64,000 bases of DNA from Winogradskyella sp. (GCF_025210595.1 NZ_JAOARH010000037.1:34090-98089), one strand, 5' to 3'. Shown: positions 53,131-63,599, counted from the first letter of the stretch. Notes: generated from the letters alone by a model not told the origin. Translations and numbers: made by a program.

Positions 53131-53138
53131 TACATTTG
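53131..53138 (+). promoter_or_regulatory. Candidate -7 element of ruvA-sprA
   Basis: TACATTTG fits TAnnTTTG and lies 22 bp before the ruvA start. The nearest TTG (53104-53106) is 24 bp upstream, longer than usual. The rest of the 272-bp gap after the DUF5686 gene shows nothing else. Confidence 0.4.
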
Positions 53139-53160
53139 GTCTTTTAACCTTTAGTAATAA

Positions 53161-53742
53161 ATGATTACACACTTAGAGGGAAAACTAGTAGAAAAAAATC
53201 CTACAGATGTTGTAATAGATTGCAATGGTGTAGGGTATTTTATAAATATATCGCTTCATACGTTTTCTCAAATTCCAGATAAAGAAAATCTAAGATTGTA
53301 CACCTATCTTCAAGTTAGAGAAGATTCTCATAGCCTTTATGGGTTTTCTTCAAAGACAGAGCGCGAAATATTTAAACTCTTGATTTCGGTTAGTGGCATA
53401 GGAGCTAATACAGCACGTACCATGTTGTCTTCATTAACACCTGAGCAAGTAAAAGAAGGTATAGCGAGTGGAGATGTAGCATTAATACAGAGTGTTAAAG
53501 GTATTGGAGCTAAAACTGCACAACGTGTTATCATAGATTTAAAGGATAAAGTGTTAAAAGTTTACGGTATAGACGAACTTTCTATACTACCAAACAATAC
53601 GAATAAAGATGAAGCGTTATCTGCTTTAGATGTTTTAGGATTTAATAAAAAACAATCAGAAAAAGTAGTTGACAAAATATTACAAACTCAACCAGATGCC
53701 CTTGTAGAGCAAATTATTAAAGAAGCTCTTAAAAACTTATAA
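53161..53742 (+). CDS. ruvA: Holliday junction DNA helicase subunit RuvA
   Basis: 193 residues. The N-terminal OB fold starts MITHLEGKLVEKNPTDVVID and includes GVGYFINISLHTFSQI. Two helix-hairpin-helix motifs follow: LLISVSGIGANTARTML and SVKGIGAKTAQRVIIDLKDK. The C-terminal RuvB-binding domain (about 150-193) is DEALSALDVLGFNKKQSEKV. It holds the four-way junction for RuvB. Its stop codon is 5 bp before the sprA start. Confidence 0.96.
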   Translation: MITHLEGKLVEKNPTDVVIDCNGVGYFINISLHTFSQIPDKENLRLYTYLQVREDSHSLYGFSSKTEREIFKLLISVSGIGANTARTMLSSLTPEQVKEGIASGDVALIQSVKGIGAKTAQRVIIDLKDKVLKVYGIDELSILPNNTNKDEALSALDVLGFNKKQSEKVVDKILQTQPDALVEQIIKEALKNL

Positions 53743-53747
53743 TACAA

Positions 53748-56700
53748 TTGAATACAGCTAACTATACTCAATTAAAATCGATCAGTTTTTATACGTCATT
53801 AGTGTTAATGATGTTATTGAGTGTGTCTGTTTTTGCTCAAGAAACTGAAACAGAACAAGACTCTACTAAAACGACTTATGCATTAGGAAAACTAAAAATG
53901 CCCAATCCTAATAGCATTGTTTCTAAATATACTTACGATCCTATTTTAGACCGATACATCTACACAGAAAAAATAGGCAATTTTAATATTAATTATCCTT
54001 TAATACTAACACCAGAAGAATTTCAGAAGTTAGTGCTCGAAGAAAAATTAAAAGCCTATTACAAGCAAATGGCAGATGCTGTATCTGGTCAAAAAGATGG
54101 TACAGAAGAAGATCGGAAAAATTTATTGCCAGAATTCTATGTTAATTCTGGGCTTTTTGAAACCATTTTTGGAGGTAATACCATAAATGTTATTCCAAGT
54201 GGTTATGCAGAAGTAGATTTGGGTGTGCTATTTTCAAAACAAGATAATCCTTCCTTTTCACCAAGAAACAGAACCAATTTTACGTTCGATTTTGATCAAA
54301 GAATAGGTTTAAGTTTACTTGGTAAAGTCGGTACAAGATTACAAGTAACAGCAAATTATGATACTGAGGCAACTTTCGATTTTCAACAACTTGTAAAATT
54401 AGAATATACACCTACCGAAGATGATATTATTAGAAAGATTGAAGTCGGTAATGTTAACATGCCTTTAAATAGCTCTTTAATTACAGGAGCACAAAGTCTA
54501 TTTGGTGTAAAAACAGAACTGCAATTTGGTAAAACTAGAGTTACTGCTGTGTTTTCTGAGCAACAATCGCAATCTAAGTCTGTTGTTGCCCAAGGTGGCG
54601 GAACTGTAGAAGAATTTGAATTTTTTGCAAGAGATTATGATGAGAATAGACATTATTTCTTGTCACACTATTTTAGAGATAATTACGATAATGCTTTACA
54701 GCAATATCCTTTTATAAACAATCAAGGGCTACAAATTACCAGAGTAGAAGTTTGGGTAACGAATAGAAACAATCAAACAGATAATGTTAGAAATATTGTT
54801 GCATTTCAAGATTTAGGTGAGTCTGAAGCAGATAATATTGGATTAAACCCTTTAGGAGCTTTTGTTCTTAATCCAGGAGCACTTCCAGATAATGGGAATA
54901 ATGCATTTGATCCTACTAACATTGATGGCCCTGGATCATTTTTAACAGAAGCTGTACGAGATATTACCAATGTAGAATCTGGTGTTACAGTAGGTGTGAA
55001 TGAAGGGTTTGATTATGGAAAACTAGAATCCGCAAGAAAACTTATTGAAGGTCAGGATTATGTGTTACATACAGAGTTAGGATATATTTCTTTAAACCAA
55101 AGGTTGTTAAATGATGAAGTATTAGCAGTTGCTTTTCAATATACCAGAGGAGGTGAAGTTTATCAAGTCGGTGAATTTGCAAATGATGGAGTTAATGCCA
55201 CAGAAGTAAGTGACGGTACAAGTGGAAATCAAGTGATTAACAACCAGAGCTTGGTTTTAAAAATGTTAAAGAGTGCTGTAACTTCAGTAGAACAACCTAT
55301 TTGGGATTTAATGATGAAAAACGTTTATGATACAGGCGCTTTTCAGCTAAGCCAAGAAGATTTTAAATTAAACATTTTCTACACTGAAGCTTCAGCATTA
55401 AATTATATCACACCTGTAGAAGGCACAAACTTTCCTTTATACGATAATAACACGCCTAACTACCCTAATGATGATACAGAAATACAAGAAACACCATTAA
55501 TTAGGTTATTTCATTTAGATAGATTGAATAGTAATAATGATCCACAAGAAGGTGGTGATGGGTTTTTTGATTATGTTCCAAATCCTCAAATAACGGTAAT
55601 TCCACAAAACGGTAAAATTATTTTTACCAAAGTAGAGCCTTTTGGGCGTTATTTATTTGATGTGCTAGATGATGATGGAAACCCAAGTAACAATAATATA
55701 GACTACGAGCAAGATATATATACTAACGAAAACCAAGAGAAATACGTTTATGACTTGCTTTATAAGTCTACAAAGACAGAAGCCTTAGATGAAGCTAATA
55801 AAAATAAATTCCAAATTAAAGGACGATTTAAAAGTAGTAGTGGTGGTGGAGGTATTCCTTTAGGAGCGTTTAATGTACCTAGAGGTTCGGTAAGAGTTAC
55901 AGCTGGTGGACGTGTGCTTGTAGAAGGTATAGATTATACAGTAAATTATTCTACAAGTCGAGTGGAAATTTTAGATGAAGCTCTAAAAGCATCAAATACA
56001 CCAATTAATGTTTCTGTAGAAAATAATGCAGTTTTTGGTCAGCAAACAAGACGATTTACAGGTGTTAATGTAGAACATCAATTCAACGAAAACTTTGTTT
56101 TAGGAGCGACACTATTAAATTTAAATGAACGACCAATAACTCAAAAAGCTAATTTTAATTCAGAGCCAATAAATAATACCATCTTTGGTTTTAATGGTAA
56201 TTATTCTACTGAAGTGCCATTCTTAACCAGAATGGTAAATAAATTACCTAATGTAGATACAGATGTACCATCTAACCTTTCGGTAAGAGGTGAATTCGCA
56301 TATTTATTGCCAGGATCACCAAAAGGTACCAATTTTAATGGTGAAGCCACAGCTTATATAGATGATTTTGAAGGAACTCAAGGTTCTGTAGATTTATTAA
56401 GTCCATTATCGTGGTTTTTATCTAGTAGACCAGAAGAATTACCTGGTACTATTCGAGGAAGTGATGTAAATGGTGAGGAAAATGGTTATGGTAGAGCGAT
56501 GTTAAACTGGTACACCGTTGACCCAATATTTTATAGTAATCAGCGACCAAGCGGAATAGATGATGACGATATTTCAGATTTATATACGAGACGTGTATTT
56601 ATTGAAGAAATCTTCCCAGAAGTTGATATTGCCCAAGGGCAAACTTCTGTAATTAATACTTTAGATTTAGCATACTACCCTTCTGAACGAGGACCTTATA

Positions 56701-59700
56701 ATTTTGACCCAACAGCTACGGGTCCTACTAGTGACATAATAATCCCAAACCAGAGTTGGGCAGGTATTACAAGACAAATTACTTCTACCGATTTTGAGCA
56801 AGCCAATGTAGAGTATATTGAATTTTGGGTACAAGACCCGTTCTTAGATAATCCATCAAGCCAAGGAGGAAAACTTTTCATTAACCTTGGTAACATTTCA
56901 GAAGATGTTCTAAGAGATGGTAAGAAACAGTATGAAAATGGATTGCCAGAAGATGGTGATATTTCAATTTTAGAGCCAACAGACTACAATAGTGTAGTGC
57001 CACAAAATCAATCATTAATTTACACGTTTGCAACAACCGGTCAAGAACGAGCAAATCAAGATGTAGGATTAGATGGTTATGATGATGTTGAAGAATTTGA
57101 TAGATATCCAGGGAATTTTGGTGAAGATCCTTCAAAAGATAATTATACCTATTATCTTAATACAGATGGTGATATTTATGAACGTTATAAGCAGTATAAC
57201 GGAACACAAGGTAATACGCCAGATGTATTTACAAATACCAATAGAGGTTCTACAACACAACCAGATGTAGAAGATATTAACCGAGATAATACCATGAATA
57301 CGATTAATAGTTATTATGAGTATGAGGTTGATATTAATCCTAACAATCTAAATATAGATAACACTCAGATTAATGATGTTAAGACAAGATTGGTTACTTT
57401 ACCAAATGGTGAAGAACGCCAAGTAATATGGTACCAATTTAGATTACCAATTAATCAACCAACAAACGAAATTGGAGGTATATCAGATATTAGATCTATT
57501 CGTTTTGCACGTATGTATTTAACAGATTTTACTGAAGATGTAGTTTTACGTTTTGCTACTCTAGATTTAGTAAGAAGTGATTGGAGACGTTACACGTTAG
57601 ATTTGAATGATGGCACCCAACTCCCAGAAAACGATGATACAGAATTTAATGTAGGAATTATTGGTGAACAAGAAAATAATGATAGTTATGTTGTTCCGCC
57701 AGGTGTAAGGCGAGAAGAGTTAAATAACAATAATAACATTATAAGACAAAATGAACAATCTTTAGTGTTACAAGCTTGTAATTTAGAACCAGAAGATTCT
57801 AGAGGTGTGTTTAAAAACATTAATATAGATATGCGTCAGTACAAAAACTTACGTATGTTTTTACACGCAGAAGAGCAAGAAGGATCATTGCTTCAAGATG
57901 GAGAAATGGTAGCTTTTATTAGGATGGGTAATGATTTTACAGAAAACTTCTATCAAATAGAAATTCCTTTAATAAATTCAGGACAAGTTACAAATACTAC
58001 AGCTAGAGATGTCGCTTGGCCAGAAGAAAATGAGATTAACTTACCATTATCTTTCTTACAAAAGATAAAAGCTTTAGGAATTGCAAATGGTCAATACTAT
58101 TTAGACGGATCTGTTGAGGCGCTTAAATATTACGATGTAATTGATGGAGATTTGCAAGAAAACTTCGTATCGGAATTTTCGCCGTTCCCAGTAGGTCAAC
58201 AGCGTATAGCTATAAAAGGAAATCCAAATTTTGGGGATATTAGAGTGTTAATGGTTGGTGTTAAAAACTCTGGAATAACAGGAGCAGATGCTTGTGGAGA
58301 AGTTTGGTTTAATGAGTTGCGTATGTCTGATATGGAAAATCAAGGAGGTTGGGCCACTGTTGTAAGTATGGATACAAATATTGCAGATTTTGCTAATATT
58401 AGTGCAACAGGAAGACGTAGTACCATTGGTTTTGGTGGTATAGACCAAGGGCCAAACGAAAGAAGCCTTGAAGATGTGAAGCAGTACGATGTTGTTGCTA
58501 ATGTACAATTAGGGCAATTGTTACCAAAAAAATGGGGCCTTCAGATACCGTTCAACTACTCACAAAGTGAAGAGTTAATCACACCTAAATTTGACCAGTT
58601 TTATAATGATTTAACATTAGAATCTAGAATTAATGCTGCTGAGACTAGTGAAGAAGAAGATATTATTAGAACCCAATCTGAAGATTATACTAAAAGAAGG
58701 AGTATAAACTTTATTGGTGTAAGAAAACAAAAAACCGGAGATTCCAAAAAGCGCTTTTACGATGTTGAGAACTTAACATTAAATTATTCTTACAATAAAG
58801 TAAAACATCGCGATTTTGAAATAGAGAATTCTATAGATCAAAATGTTAGAGCAGGTGTTAATTACAACTATGCTTTTAATCCTGCAAAAATAGAGCCTTT
58901 TAAAAAGAACGATTCTCTGTTTACTGGTAAATATTGGAAAATTTTAAAAGATTTTAATCTTAATTTATTGCCTACCAGTATTTCTGTTAATGCAGATATA
59001 AACAGGCAATTTAGCAAGCAAAAGTTTAGAGAAGTAGATTTAACTGGAGATAATATTGGTATTGAAGAGTTATTTAGAAGAAATTATACCTTCGATTTTC
59101 AGTATGCTATTAATTATAACCTAACAGATGCGTTAAGTCTTAATTTTACTGCTGCAAATACTAATATTGTACGAAACTATTTTATAGATGGTAATATTAA
59201 TGGTCGTCAAGACCCAGAATTAGATGTTTGGGATGGTTTCTTCGATTTTGGTGACCCTAATTACCAAACACAGCAACTTCAGGTTAATTATGAGTTGCCA
59301 ATATATAAGATACCTGCCTTAAGCTTTTTAAGAGCAACCTACTCTTATAATGGTGCGTTTCAATGGCAAAAAGGTTCAGATCTTAATGAAGGGTTACAAC
59401 TTGAAGATCCTAATAATCCAGGAACATTTGATACTTTTAATTTAGGACATTCTATTCAGAATTCTAATACTCATAATATAAATTCTACACTAAACATGGA
59501 GACGTTTTATAAATCCATTGGTTTAGTAAGAAAAGGGAAAAGAAGAGGTAGAGGAAGATCTAGAAACACCAAAGGAAAATCAAGATCAGAGACTAATAAA
59601 TCGTTGACTAATAATGATAAATCAAAAGATCCAAATAAACTAAGTACTGGGAAGAAAGCCTACAATACCTTAGTAGATATTGTAACGATGGTAAAGCGTG

Positions 59701-61067
59701 TGCAATTTGGGTACAGTGAAAATAATGGGACATTTTTACCAGGTTATTTGCCAACTCCTGGTTTTATAGGAACCTTAAGACCAACTTGGGATTATACTTT
59801 TGGTAGCCAACGAGATATAAGGCAAGTAGTAGCTAGAAATGGTTGGTTGACTACCTTTGATGAATTTAATCAGCAATATACAGAGGTAACTAATAAAACT
59901 TTAGATTATTCTATAAATGTTGAACCAATGCGCGACTTAAAAATTGACTTAATTGGTAATAGAACATATGCTGAGAATATATCAGAAAACTTTAGAGGCT
60001 TAGATAATGATAACGATGGGCTAAGTGATGAATATGAGAGTTTAATAACTAATTCATTTGGAAACTTTAATATTTCAACAGCACTTATAAAAACAGCATT
60101 TAGTAAGAGTGATGAAAATCAATCTGCCGCTTTTGATGATTTTAGAGCAAATAGATTGATTATTGCAAATCGTTTGGCGAGAAAGTTTTATGGCAATACA
60201 TCTTTTGGTACAGATGCTGAAGGTTATCCGATAGGTTTTGGTAAAAATAGTCAACGTGTTTTAATACCAGCATTCTTATCAGCTTATCAAGGGGTAGATC
60301 CAGATAAAATAACTACTAGAGCCTTTAGAGATGTGCCAATACCAAATTGGACGCTTAAATATACAGGATTAATGAAGATTCCTTGGTTTAAGAAAACCTT
60401 CAGGCGTTTTTCTGTTCAGCATGGTTACAGATCGCGCTATACTATTAATCAATTTAGAACTAATTTAGATTATGATGATTCTGTTGAAAACTTAGTAGTA
60501 GATCCAAACACAGGCATTGGCTCAATAGCTCCTGAAAATCAAGATTCAAATGGGAATTTAAAAAACAGAACATTATTTAGTAATATTAACTTAGAAGAAC
60601 AATTTAGTCCGTTGTTTCGTATAGAGTTTGAAATGAAAAACTCAATTAAAGTGCTTGCAGAAATGCAAAAAGATAGACTATTGTCTCTTAGTTTCGATAA
60701 TAATCTGTTAACCGAAGTCCAAGGAAAAGAATATACCTTAGGTCTAGGATATCGTATAAAAGATTTAAGAATTAGGTCTGCACTTGCTGGCCCAAGACAA
60801 ATTGTAAAAAGTGATCTTAATATGCGAGCAGACATCTCAGTAAGAGATAACAAAACCATAATAAGATATTTAGACTTAGATAATAATCAGGTTACAGCTG
60901 GCCAGACGATTTGGAGTGGTAAGTTTACAGCAGACTATGCGTTTAGTAAAAACCTAACAGCAATTTTCTATTTTGATTATACATTCTCAGATTTTGCGAT
61001 TTCTACGTCCTTTCCTCAAACTTCTTTAAGATCTGGGATTACGTTAAGATATAACTTCGGAAATTAA
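53748..61067 (+). CDS. sprA: SprA, translocon of the type IX secretion system
   Basis: 2439 residues, matching the size of the giant SprA beta-barrel (about 36 strands) that forms the outer-membrane channel of the type IX secretion system. The signal peptide is MNTANYTQLKSISFYTSLVL then MMLLSVSVFAQ. The mature start KLKMPNPNSIVSKYTYDPIL and repeated segments such as GDIRVLMVGVKNSG and ELRMSDMENQGGWA are family features. Repetitive barrel-strand stretches continue to the terminal RSGITLRYNFGN. The start codon is apparently TTG (53748); the ATG codons further in would cut the signal peptide. It is coupled to ruvA and followed by gcvH, a neighbourhood I recall as conserved in the family. Confidence 0.94.
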   Translation: MNTANYTQLKSISFYTSLVLMMLLSVSVFAQETETEQDSTKTTYALGKLKMPNPNSIVSKYTYDPILDRYIYTEKIGNFNINYPLILTPEEFQKLVLEEKLKAYYKQMADAVSGQKDGTEEDRKNLLPEFYVNSGLFETIFGGNTINVIPSGYAEVDLGVLFSKQDNPSFSPRNRTNFTFDFDQRIGLSLLGKVGTRLQVTANYDTEATFDFQQLVKLEYTPTEDDIIRKIEVGNVNMPLNSSLITGAQSLFGVKTELQFGKTRVTAVFSEQQSQSKSVVAQGGGTVEEFEFFARDYDENRHYFLSHYFRDNYDNALQQYPFINNQGLQITRVEVWVTNRNNQTDNVRNIVAFQDLGESEADNIGLNPLGAFVLNPGALPDNGNNAFDPTNIDGPGSFLTEAVRDITNVESGVTVGVNEGFDYGKLESARKLIEGQDYVLHTELGYISLNQRLLNDEVLAVAFQYTRGGEVYQVGEFANDGVNATEVSDGTSGNQVINNQSLVLKMLKSAVTSVEQPIWDLMMKNVYDTGAFQLSQEDFKLNIFYTEASALNYITPVEGTNFPLYDNNTPNYPNDDTEIQETPLIRLFHLDRLNSNNDPQEGGDGFFDYVPNPQITVIPQNGKIIFTKVEPFGRYLFDVLDDDGNPSNNNIDYEQDIYTNENQEKYVYDLLYKSTKTEALDEANKNKFQIKGRFKSSSGGGGIPLGAFNVPRGSVRVTAGGRVLVEGIDYTVNYSTSRVEILDEALKASNTPINVSVENNAVFGQQTRRFTGVNVEHQFNENFVLGATLLNLNERPITQKANFNSEPINNTIFGFNGNYSTEVPFLTRMVNKLPNVDTDVPSNLSVRGEFAYLLPGSPKGTNFNGEATAYIDDFEGTQGSVDLLSPLSWFLSSRPEELPGTIRGSDVNGEENGYGRAMLNWYTVDPIFYSNQRPSGIDDDDISDLYTRRVFIEEIFPEVDIAQGQTSVINTLDLAYYPSERGPYNFDPTATGPTSDIIIPNQSWAGITRQITSTDFEQANVEYIEFWVQDPFLDNPSSQGGKLFINLGNISEDVLRDGKKQYENGLPEDGDISILEPTDYNSVVPQNQSLIYTFATTGQERANQDVGLDGYDDVEEFDRYPGNFGEDPSKDNYTYYLNTDGDIYERYKQYNGTQGNTPDVFTNTNRGSTTQPDVEDINRDNTMNTINSYYEYEVDINPNNLNIDNTQINDVKTRLVTLPNGEERQVIWYQFRLPINQPTNEIGGISDIRSIRFARMYLTDFTEDVVLRFATLDLVRSDWRRYTLDLNDGTQLPENDDTEFNVGIIGEQENNDSYVVPPGVRREELNNNNNIIRQNEQSLVLQACNLEPEDSRGVFKNINIDMRQYKNLRMFLHAEEQEGSLLQDGEMVAFIRMGNDFTENFYQIEIPLINSGQVTNTTARDVAWPEENEINLPLSFLQKIKALGIANGQYYLDGSVEALKYYDVIDGDLQENFVSEFSPFPVGQQRIAIKGNPNFGDIRVLMVGVKNSGITGADACGEVWFNELRMSDMENQGGWATVVSMDTNIADFANISATGRRSTIGFGGIDQGPNERSLEDVKQYDVVANVQLGQLLPKKWGLQIPFNYSQSEELITPKFDQFYNDLTLESRINAAETSEEEDIIRTQSEDYTKRRSINFIGVRKQKTGDSKKRFYDVENLTLNYSYNKVKHRDFEIENSIDQNVRAGVNYNYAFNPAKIEPFKKNDSLFTGKYWKILKDFNLNLLPTSISVNADINRQFSKQKFREVDLTGDNIGIEELFRRNYTFDFQYAINYNLTDALSLNFTAANTNIVRNYFIDGNINGRQDPELDVWDGFFDFGDPNYQTQQLQVNYELPIYKIPALSFLRATYSYNGAFQWQKGSDLNEGLQLEDPNNPGTFDTFNLGHSIQNSNTHNINSTLNMETFYKSIGLVRKGKRRGRGRSRNTKGKSRSETNKSLTNNDKSKDPNKLSTGKKAYNTLVDIVTMVKRVQFGYSENNGTFLPGYLPTPGFIGTLRPTWDYTFGSQRDIRQVVARNGWLTTFDEFNQQYTEVTNKTLDYSINVEPMRDLKIDLIGNRTYAENISENFRGLDNDNDGLSDEYESLITNSFGNFNISTALIKTAFSKSDENQSAAFDDFRANRLIIANRLARKFYGNTSFGTDAEGYPIGFGKNSQRVLIPAFLSAYQGVDPDKITTRAFRDVPIPNWTLKYTGLMKIPWFKKTFRRFSVQHGYRSRYTINQFRTNLDYDDSVENLVVDPNTGIGSIAPENQDSNGNLKNRTLFSNINLEEQFSPLFRIEFEMKNSIKVLAEMQKDRLLSLSFDNNLLTEVQGKEYTLGLGYRIKDLRIRSALAGPRQIVKSDLNMRADISVRDNKTIIRYLDLDNNQVTAGQTIWSGKFTADYAFSKNLTAIFYFDYTFSDFAISTSFPQTSLRSGITLRYNFGN

Positions 61068-61081
61068 TTTATGCCTTAGTC

Positions 61082-61112
61082 TTGAAAACAAACAATTAAA
61101 AAATTACTTTTG
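61082..61112 (+). promoter_or_regulatory. Promoter of gcvH
   Basis: TTG at 61082-61084, 20 bp, then TACTTTTG at 61105-61112, an exact match to TTG/TAnnTTTG. It lies 27 bp upstream of the gcvH ATG, so gcvH-vanZ can be transcribed apart from sprA. Confidence 0.6.
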
Positions 61113-61139
61113 TTTTATTAATAATTTATACAACTAAAG

Positions 61140-61520
61140 ATGAATATACCATCAGAATTAAAGTACACTAAAGATCACGAATGGATTAAAATTGAAGGTG
61201 ATGTAGCAACCGTTGGCATTACAGATTTTGCTCAAGGTGAATTAGGTGATATCGTATACGTAGAAGTAGATACATTAGATGAAACTCTAGACATAGAAGA
61301 GGTTTTTGGTACAGTAGAAGCAGTAAAAACAGTTTCAGACTTATATTTACCTCTGTCTGGTGAAATAATAGAGTTTAATGAAAACCTTGAAGATGAACCA
61401 GAAAAGGTAAATTCAGATCCTTATGGTGACGGCTGGATGATTAAATTAAAGTTTTCTGATGCATCTCAAATAGATGATTTATTATCTGCAGAAGATTATA
61501 AAGCACTTATAAGTGGTTAA
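61140..61520 (+). CDS. gcvH: Glycine cleavage system H protein
   Basis: 126 residues. The lipoyl domain has the modification site in [20 protein letters not shown], where Lys63 carries lipoate, and the N-terminal [20 protein letters not shown]. It shuttles the aminomethyl group between the P, T and L proteins during glycine breakdown. None of the other glycine cleavage genes is in the window. A consensus promoter precedes it, and its end overlaps the start of the VanZ-like gene by 8 bp. Confidence 0.96.
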   Translation: MNIPSELKYTKDHEWIKIEGDVATVGITDFAQGELGDIVYVEVDTLDETLDIEEVFGTVEAVKTVSDLYLPLSGEIIEFNENLEDEPEKVNSDPYGDGWMIKLKFSDASQIDDLLSAEDYKALISG

Positions 61521-61875
61521 AAAATTGCTATTATCAGTTGCTATTGCTTATACTATAGCACTGATTGTTGCAACTTTAATTACCCTAAATGGTGTGCCAA
61601 GCCTTGGTTCGTCTTTCGATGATAAAATATATCATTTTTTAGCATACGTTGGTTTAGCTATATTATGGATAACTTATTTTAAACCTAATAAGAGAAAGTA
61701 TACATTAAGCTTTGTTTTTATCGTTGTTATTTTACTTGGTGTTTTGTTAGAACTCATTCAGCATCAGCTAAATCCTAACAGAACCTATGATACTTACGAC
61801 TTAATGGCAAATTGCTTAGGCGTTATTATTGGCACATTAATTGCAGCTAGATTACATATATTAAAGTTAAAATAA
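61513..61875 (+). CDS. VanZ-like family membrane protein
   Basis: 120 residues with a GTG start that overlaps the end of gcvH by 8 bp, so it is likely translationally coupled. Four hydrophobic helices are seen (about 4-22, 37-52, 60-80, 98-115). The conserved VanZ features are [13 protein letters not shown] between helices 1 and 2, and [20 protein letters not shown] with ANCLGVIIG. VanZ-type proteins affect cell envelope properties in an unclear way; nothing here points to teicoplanin resistance. Confidence 0.85.
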   Translation: MVKKLLLSVAIAYTIALIVATLITLNGVPSLGSSFDDKIYHFLAYVGLAILWITYFKPNKRKYTLSFVFIVVILLGVLLELIQHQLNPNRTYDTYDLMANCLGVIIGTLIAARLHILKLK

Positions 61876-61939
61876 ATTGAAGTTTTGCTTTTTTTACTAT
61901 TATTTAGTTAAATTAGCGACTCTATAAAAGAAAAATACT

Positions 61940-62668
61940 ATGGAACCTAAAAAGAATCCGAAATCTGATGTAAGTAGAAATAGCTCGCTCTATTTTGCTG
62001 TAGGTCTAGCTTTAATGCTAGGTATTACTTACATGGCAATTAATTATAAGACGTACGAAAAGGCTGATATTGTTGCAGATACGCTTAATTTAGATGAAGA
62101 ATTAGAAGAAGAAGTGCCAATCACAGAACAGATTGCAACTCCACCACCTCCACCACCTCCACCACCAGCAGCTCCAGAAGTTATTGAAGTGGTAGAAGAT
62201 GAAGAAGAAGTAGAAGAAACAGTAATTGAGTCTACTGAAACCGAAATGGATACTGAAATTGTAGAGGTAGAAGAAGTAGAGGTAGAAGAGGTAGAAGAAG
62301 AAGTAGAGGTGCCTTTCCACGTTATTGAAAATGTTGCTGTTTTTCCAGGTTGTGAAAAGAAAAAAGGAAATCAGGCTAAGAAAGATTGTATGAATGAAAA
62401 AGTGAATAAATTCATTCAGAGAAAATTTAATACAGAGTTAGCAAATGATTTAGGGTTAGCGCCTGGTAAGAAAAGAATTTTCTGTAGGTTTAAAGTAGAT
62501 AAGAATGGAAATATTACAAGCATTCAAACTCGTGGGCCTCATCCAGCTTTAGAAAAAGAAGCCCAAAAAGTATTGGCTAAATTACCAAAAATGCAACCAG
62601 GTAAGCAAAGAGGAAAAGCTGTAGTAATGCCTTTCTCTATTCCTATTGTATTCCAAGTGCAAGACTAG
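61940..62668 (+). CDS. TonB family protein 1 (poly-Pro, acidic linker)
   Basis: 242 residues. One inner-membrane helix (about 17-34) is followed by an acidic linker, nine prolines in a row (residues 68-76) and then Glu/Val-rich repeats (EVVEDEEEVEETV, VEEVEVEEVEEEVEVPF). The C-terminal TonB domain (about 165-240) contains VDKNGNITSIQTRGPHPALE. A Cys pair, PGCE...DCM, precedes it and recurs in the two paralogues downstream. It passes proton-motive force to TonB-dependent receptors. A usual TonB linker is Pro/Lys-rich and positive; this one is strongly negative. Terminator downstream. Confidence 0.9.
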   Translation: MEPKKNPKSDVSRNSSLYFAVGLALMLGITYMAINYKTYEKADIVADTLNLDEELEEEVPITEQIATPPPPPPPPPAAPEVIEVVEDEEEVEETVIESTETEMDTEIVEVEEVEVEEVEEEVEVPFHVIENVAVFPGCEKKKGNQAKKDCMNEKVNKFIQRKFNTELANDLGLAPGKKRIFCRFKVDKNGNITSIQTRGPHPALEKEAQKVLAKLPKMQPGKQRGKAVVMPFSIPIVFQVQD

Positions 62669-62694
62669 TAGACGATATATTTCTTTAAATATTA

Positions 62695-62735
62695 AAAATC
62701 CCGTTCAAAATTAATTGGACGGGATTTTCTTTTTG
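62695..62735 (+). terminator. Terminator between TonB paralogues 1 and 2
   Basis: AAAATCCCGTTC pairs with GGACGGGATTTT (one G-U pair, 10-nt loop) and is followed by a C/T-rich run with T's. It allows separate control of the two genes. Confidence 0.75.
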
Positions 62736-62787
62736 GTATGCTTATTGTGACTTTATCATAATATTAACATTTTAAATAATACGTATT

Positions 62788-63576
62788 ATGAAAAATTCTA
62801 AAAAAAACCTCAATAGTGCTGGTCAGAGCACTACTGAAGTGAAAAGATCACAAAAGCATGATGCAAATTTACAAAAAAACTCAACCTTGTATTTTCAAAT
62901 AGGGTTGATTCTTTGTTTATTGGGCACTTATTCACTTTTCGAAATGCAGTTTCAGGACAAGAAGATTATGCCTGATAGTGTAACTATTGATGAAGTAGCT
63001 ACAATTGATGTGGCTCCAGATTATCGAGTAGAAGTAGTACAAAAAAGGCAAGAACCAATTAAGCGTAGTGCAACTTTAATTGACAAGTACAAGGAAGTTA
63101 TAGATGATACGCCAGATTTAGAGCAAGAAATTTTTACACCAGACGCCCCAAAACCAACAACAGAGCCTGTGAAAGTTGATGACATACAGACTGTTGATGT
63201 GCCAGTAGATCCTCCTCTAGTAGATTTTATAAAAGTTGAAAAAGTACCTGTTTATCCTGGTTGCGAAAGAAAGAAAACTAATGATGATAAAAGAAAATGC
63301 ATGTCTCAAAAGATTTCAAAATTAGTTAGCAAAAAGTTTAATACAGATGTTGCAAGCGAACATGGTATAACGGGTTTACAGAAAATTACAACTCAGTTTA
63401 CAGTAGATAAAAACGGAAACATTACCAATATAAAGATTAGAGGGCCACACCCAGCTCTAGAGAGAGAAGCCAATCGTGTTATCAATAAAATACCAAGTAT
63501 GAAACCTGGTTATCAGCAAGACAAGCCAGTTGGTGTTATTTACAATCTGCCAATTAAGTTTATGGTTAGAGACTAG
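62788..63576 (+). CDS. TonB family protein 2
   Basis: 262 residues. The cytosolic head (about 1-32, KRSQKHDANLQKNSTLYFQI) leads into one membrane helix (about 33-50). The periplasmic linker has moderate Pro content (TPDAPKPTTEPVKVDD, VPVDPPLVDF) without a poly-Pro run. The C-terminal TonB domain (about 178-262) reads FTVDKNGNITNIKIRGPHPA and ends YNLPIKFMVRD. The PGCE/KCM cysteine pair is kept. About half of the C-terminal domain is identical by eye to paralogue 1, so the two arose by duplication. Its receptor is unknown. Confidence 0.9.
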   Translation: MKNSKKNLNSAGQSTTEVKRSQKHDANLQKNSTLYFQIGLILCLLGTYSLFEMQFQDKKIMPDSVTIDEVATIDVAPDYRVEVVQKRQEPIKRSATLIDKYKEVIDDTPDLEQEIFTPDAPKPTTEPVKVDDIQTVDVPVDPPLVDFIKVEKVPVYPGCERKKTNDDKRKCMSQKISKLVSKKFNTDVASEHGITGLQKITTQFTVDKNGNITNIKIRGPHPALEREANRVINKIPSMKPGYQQDKPVGVIYNLPIKFMVRD

Positions 63577-63599
63577 ACTATTATAACTTATAAATATAG

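Noticed and set aside
62102-62320. Minus-strand frame rich in Phe/Tyr/Trp
   Set aside because: It is the reverse of the Pro/Glu/Val-rich TonB linker; the low complexity explains the open frame.
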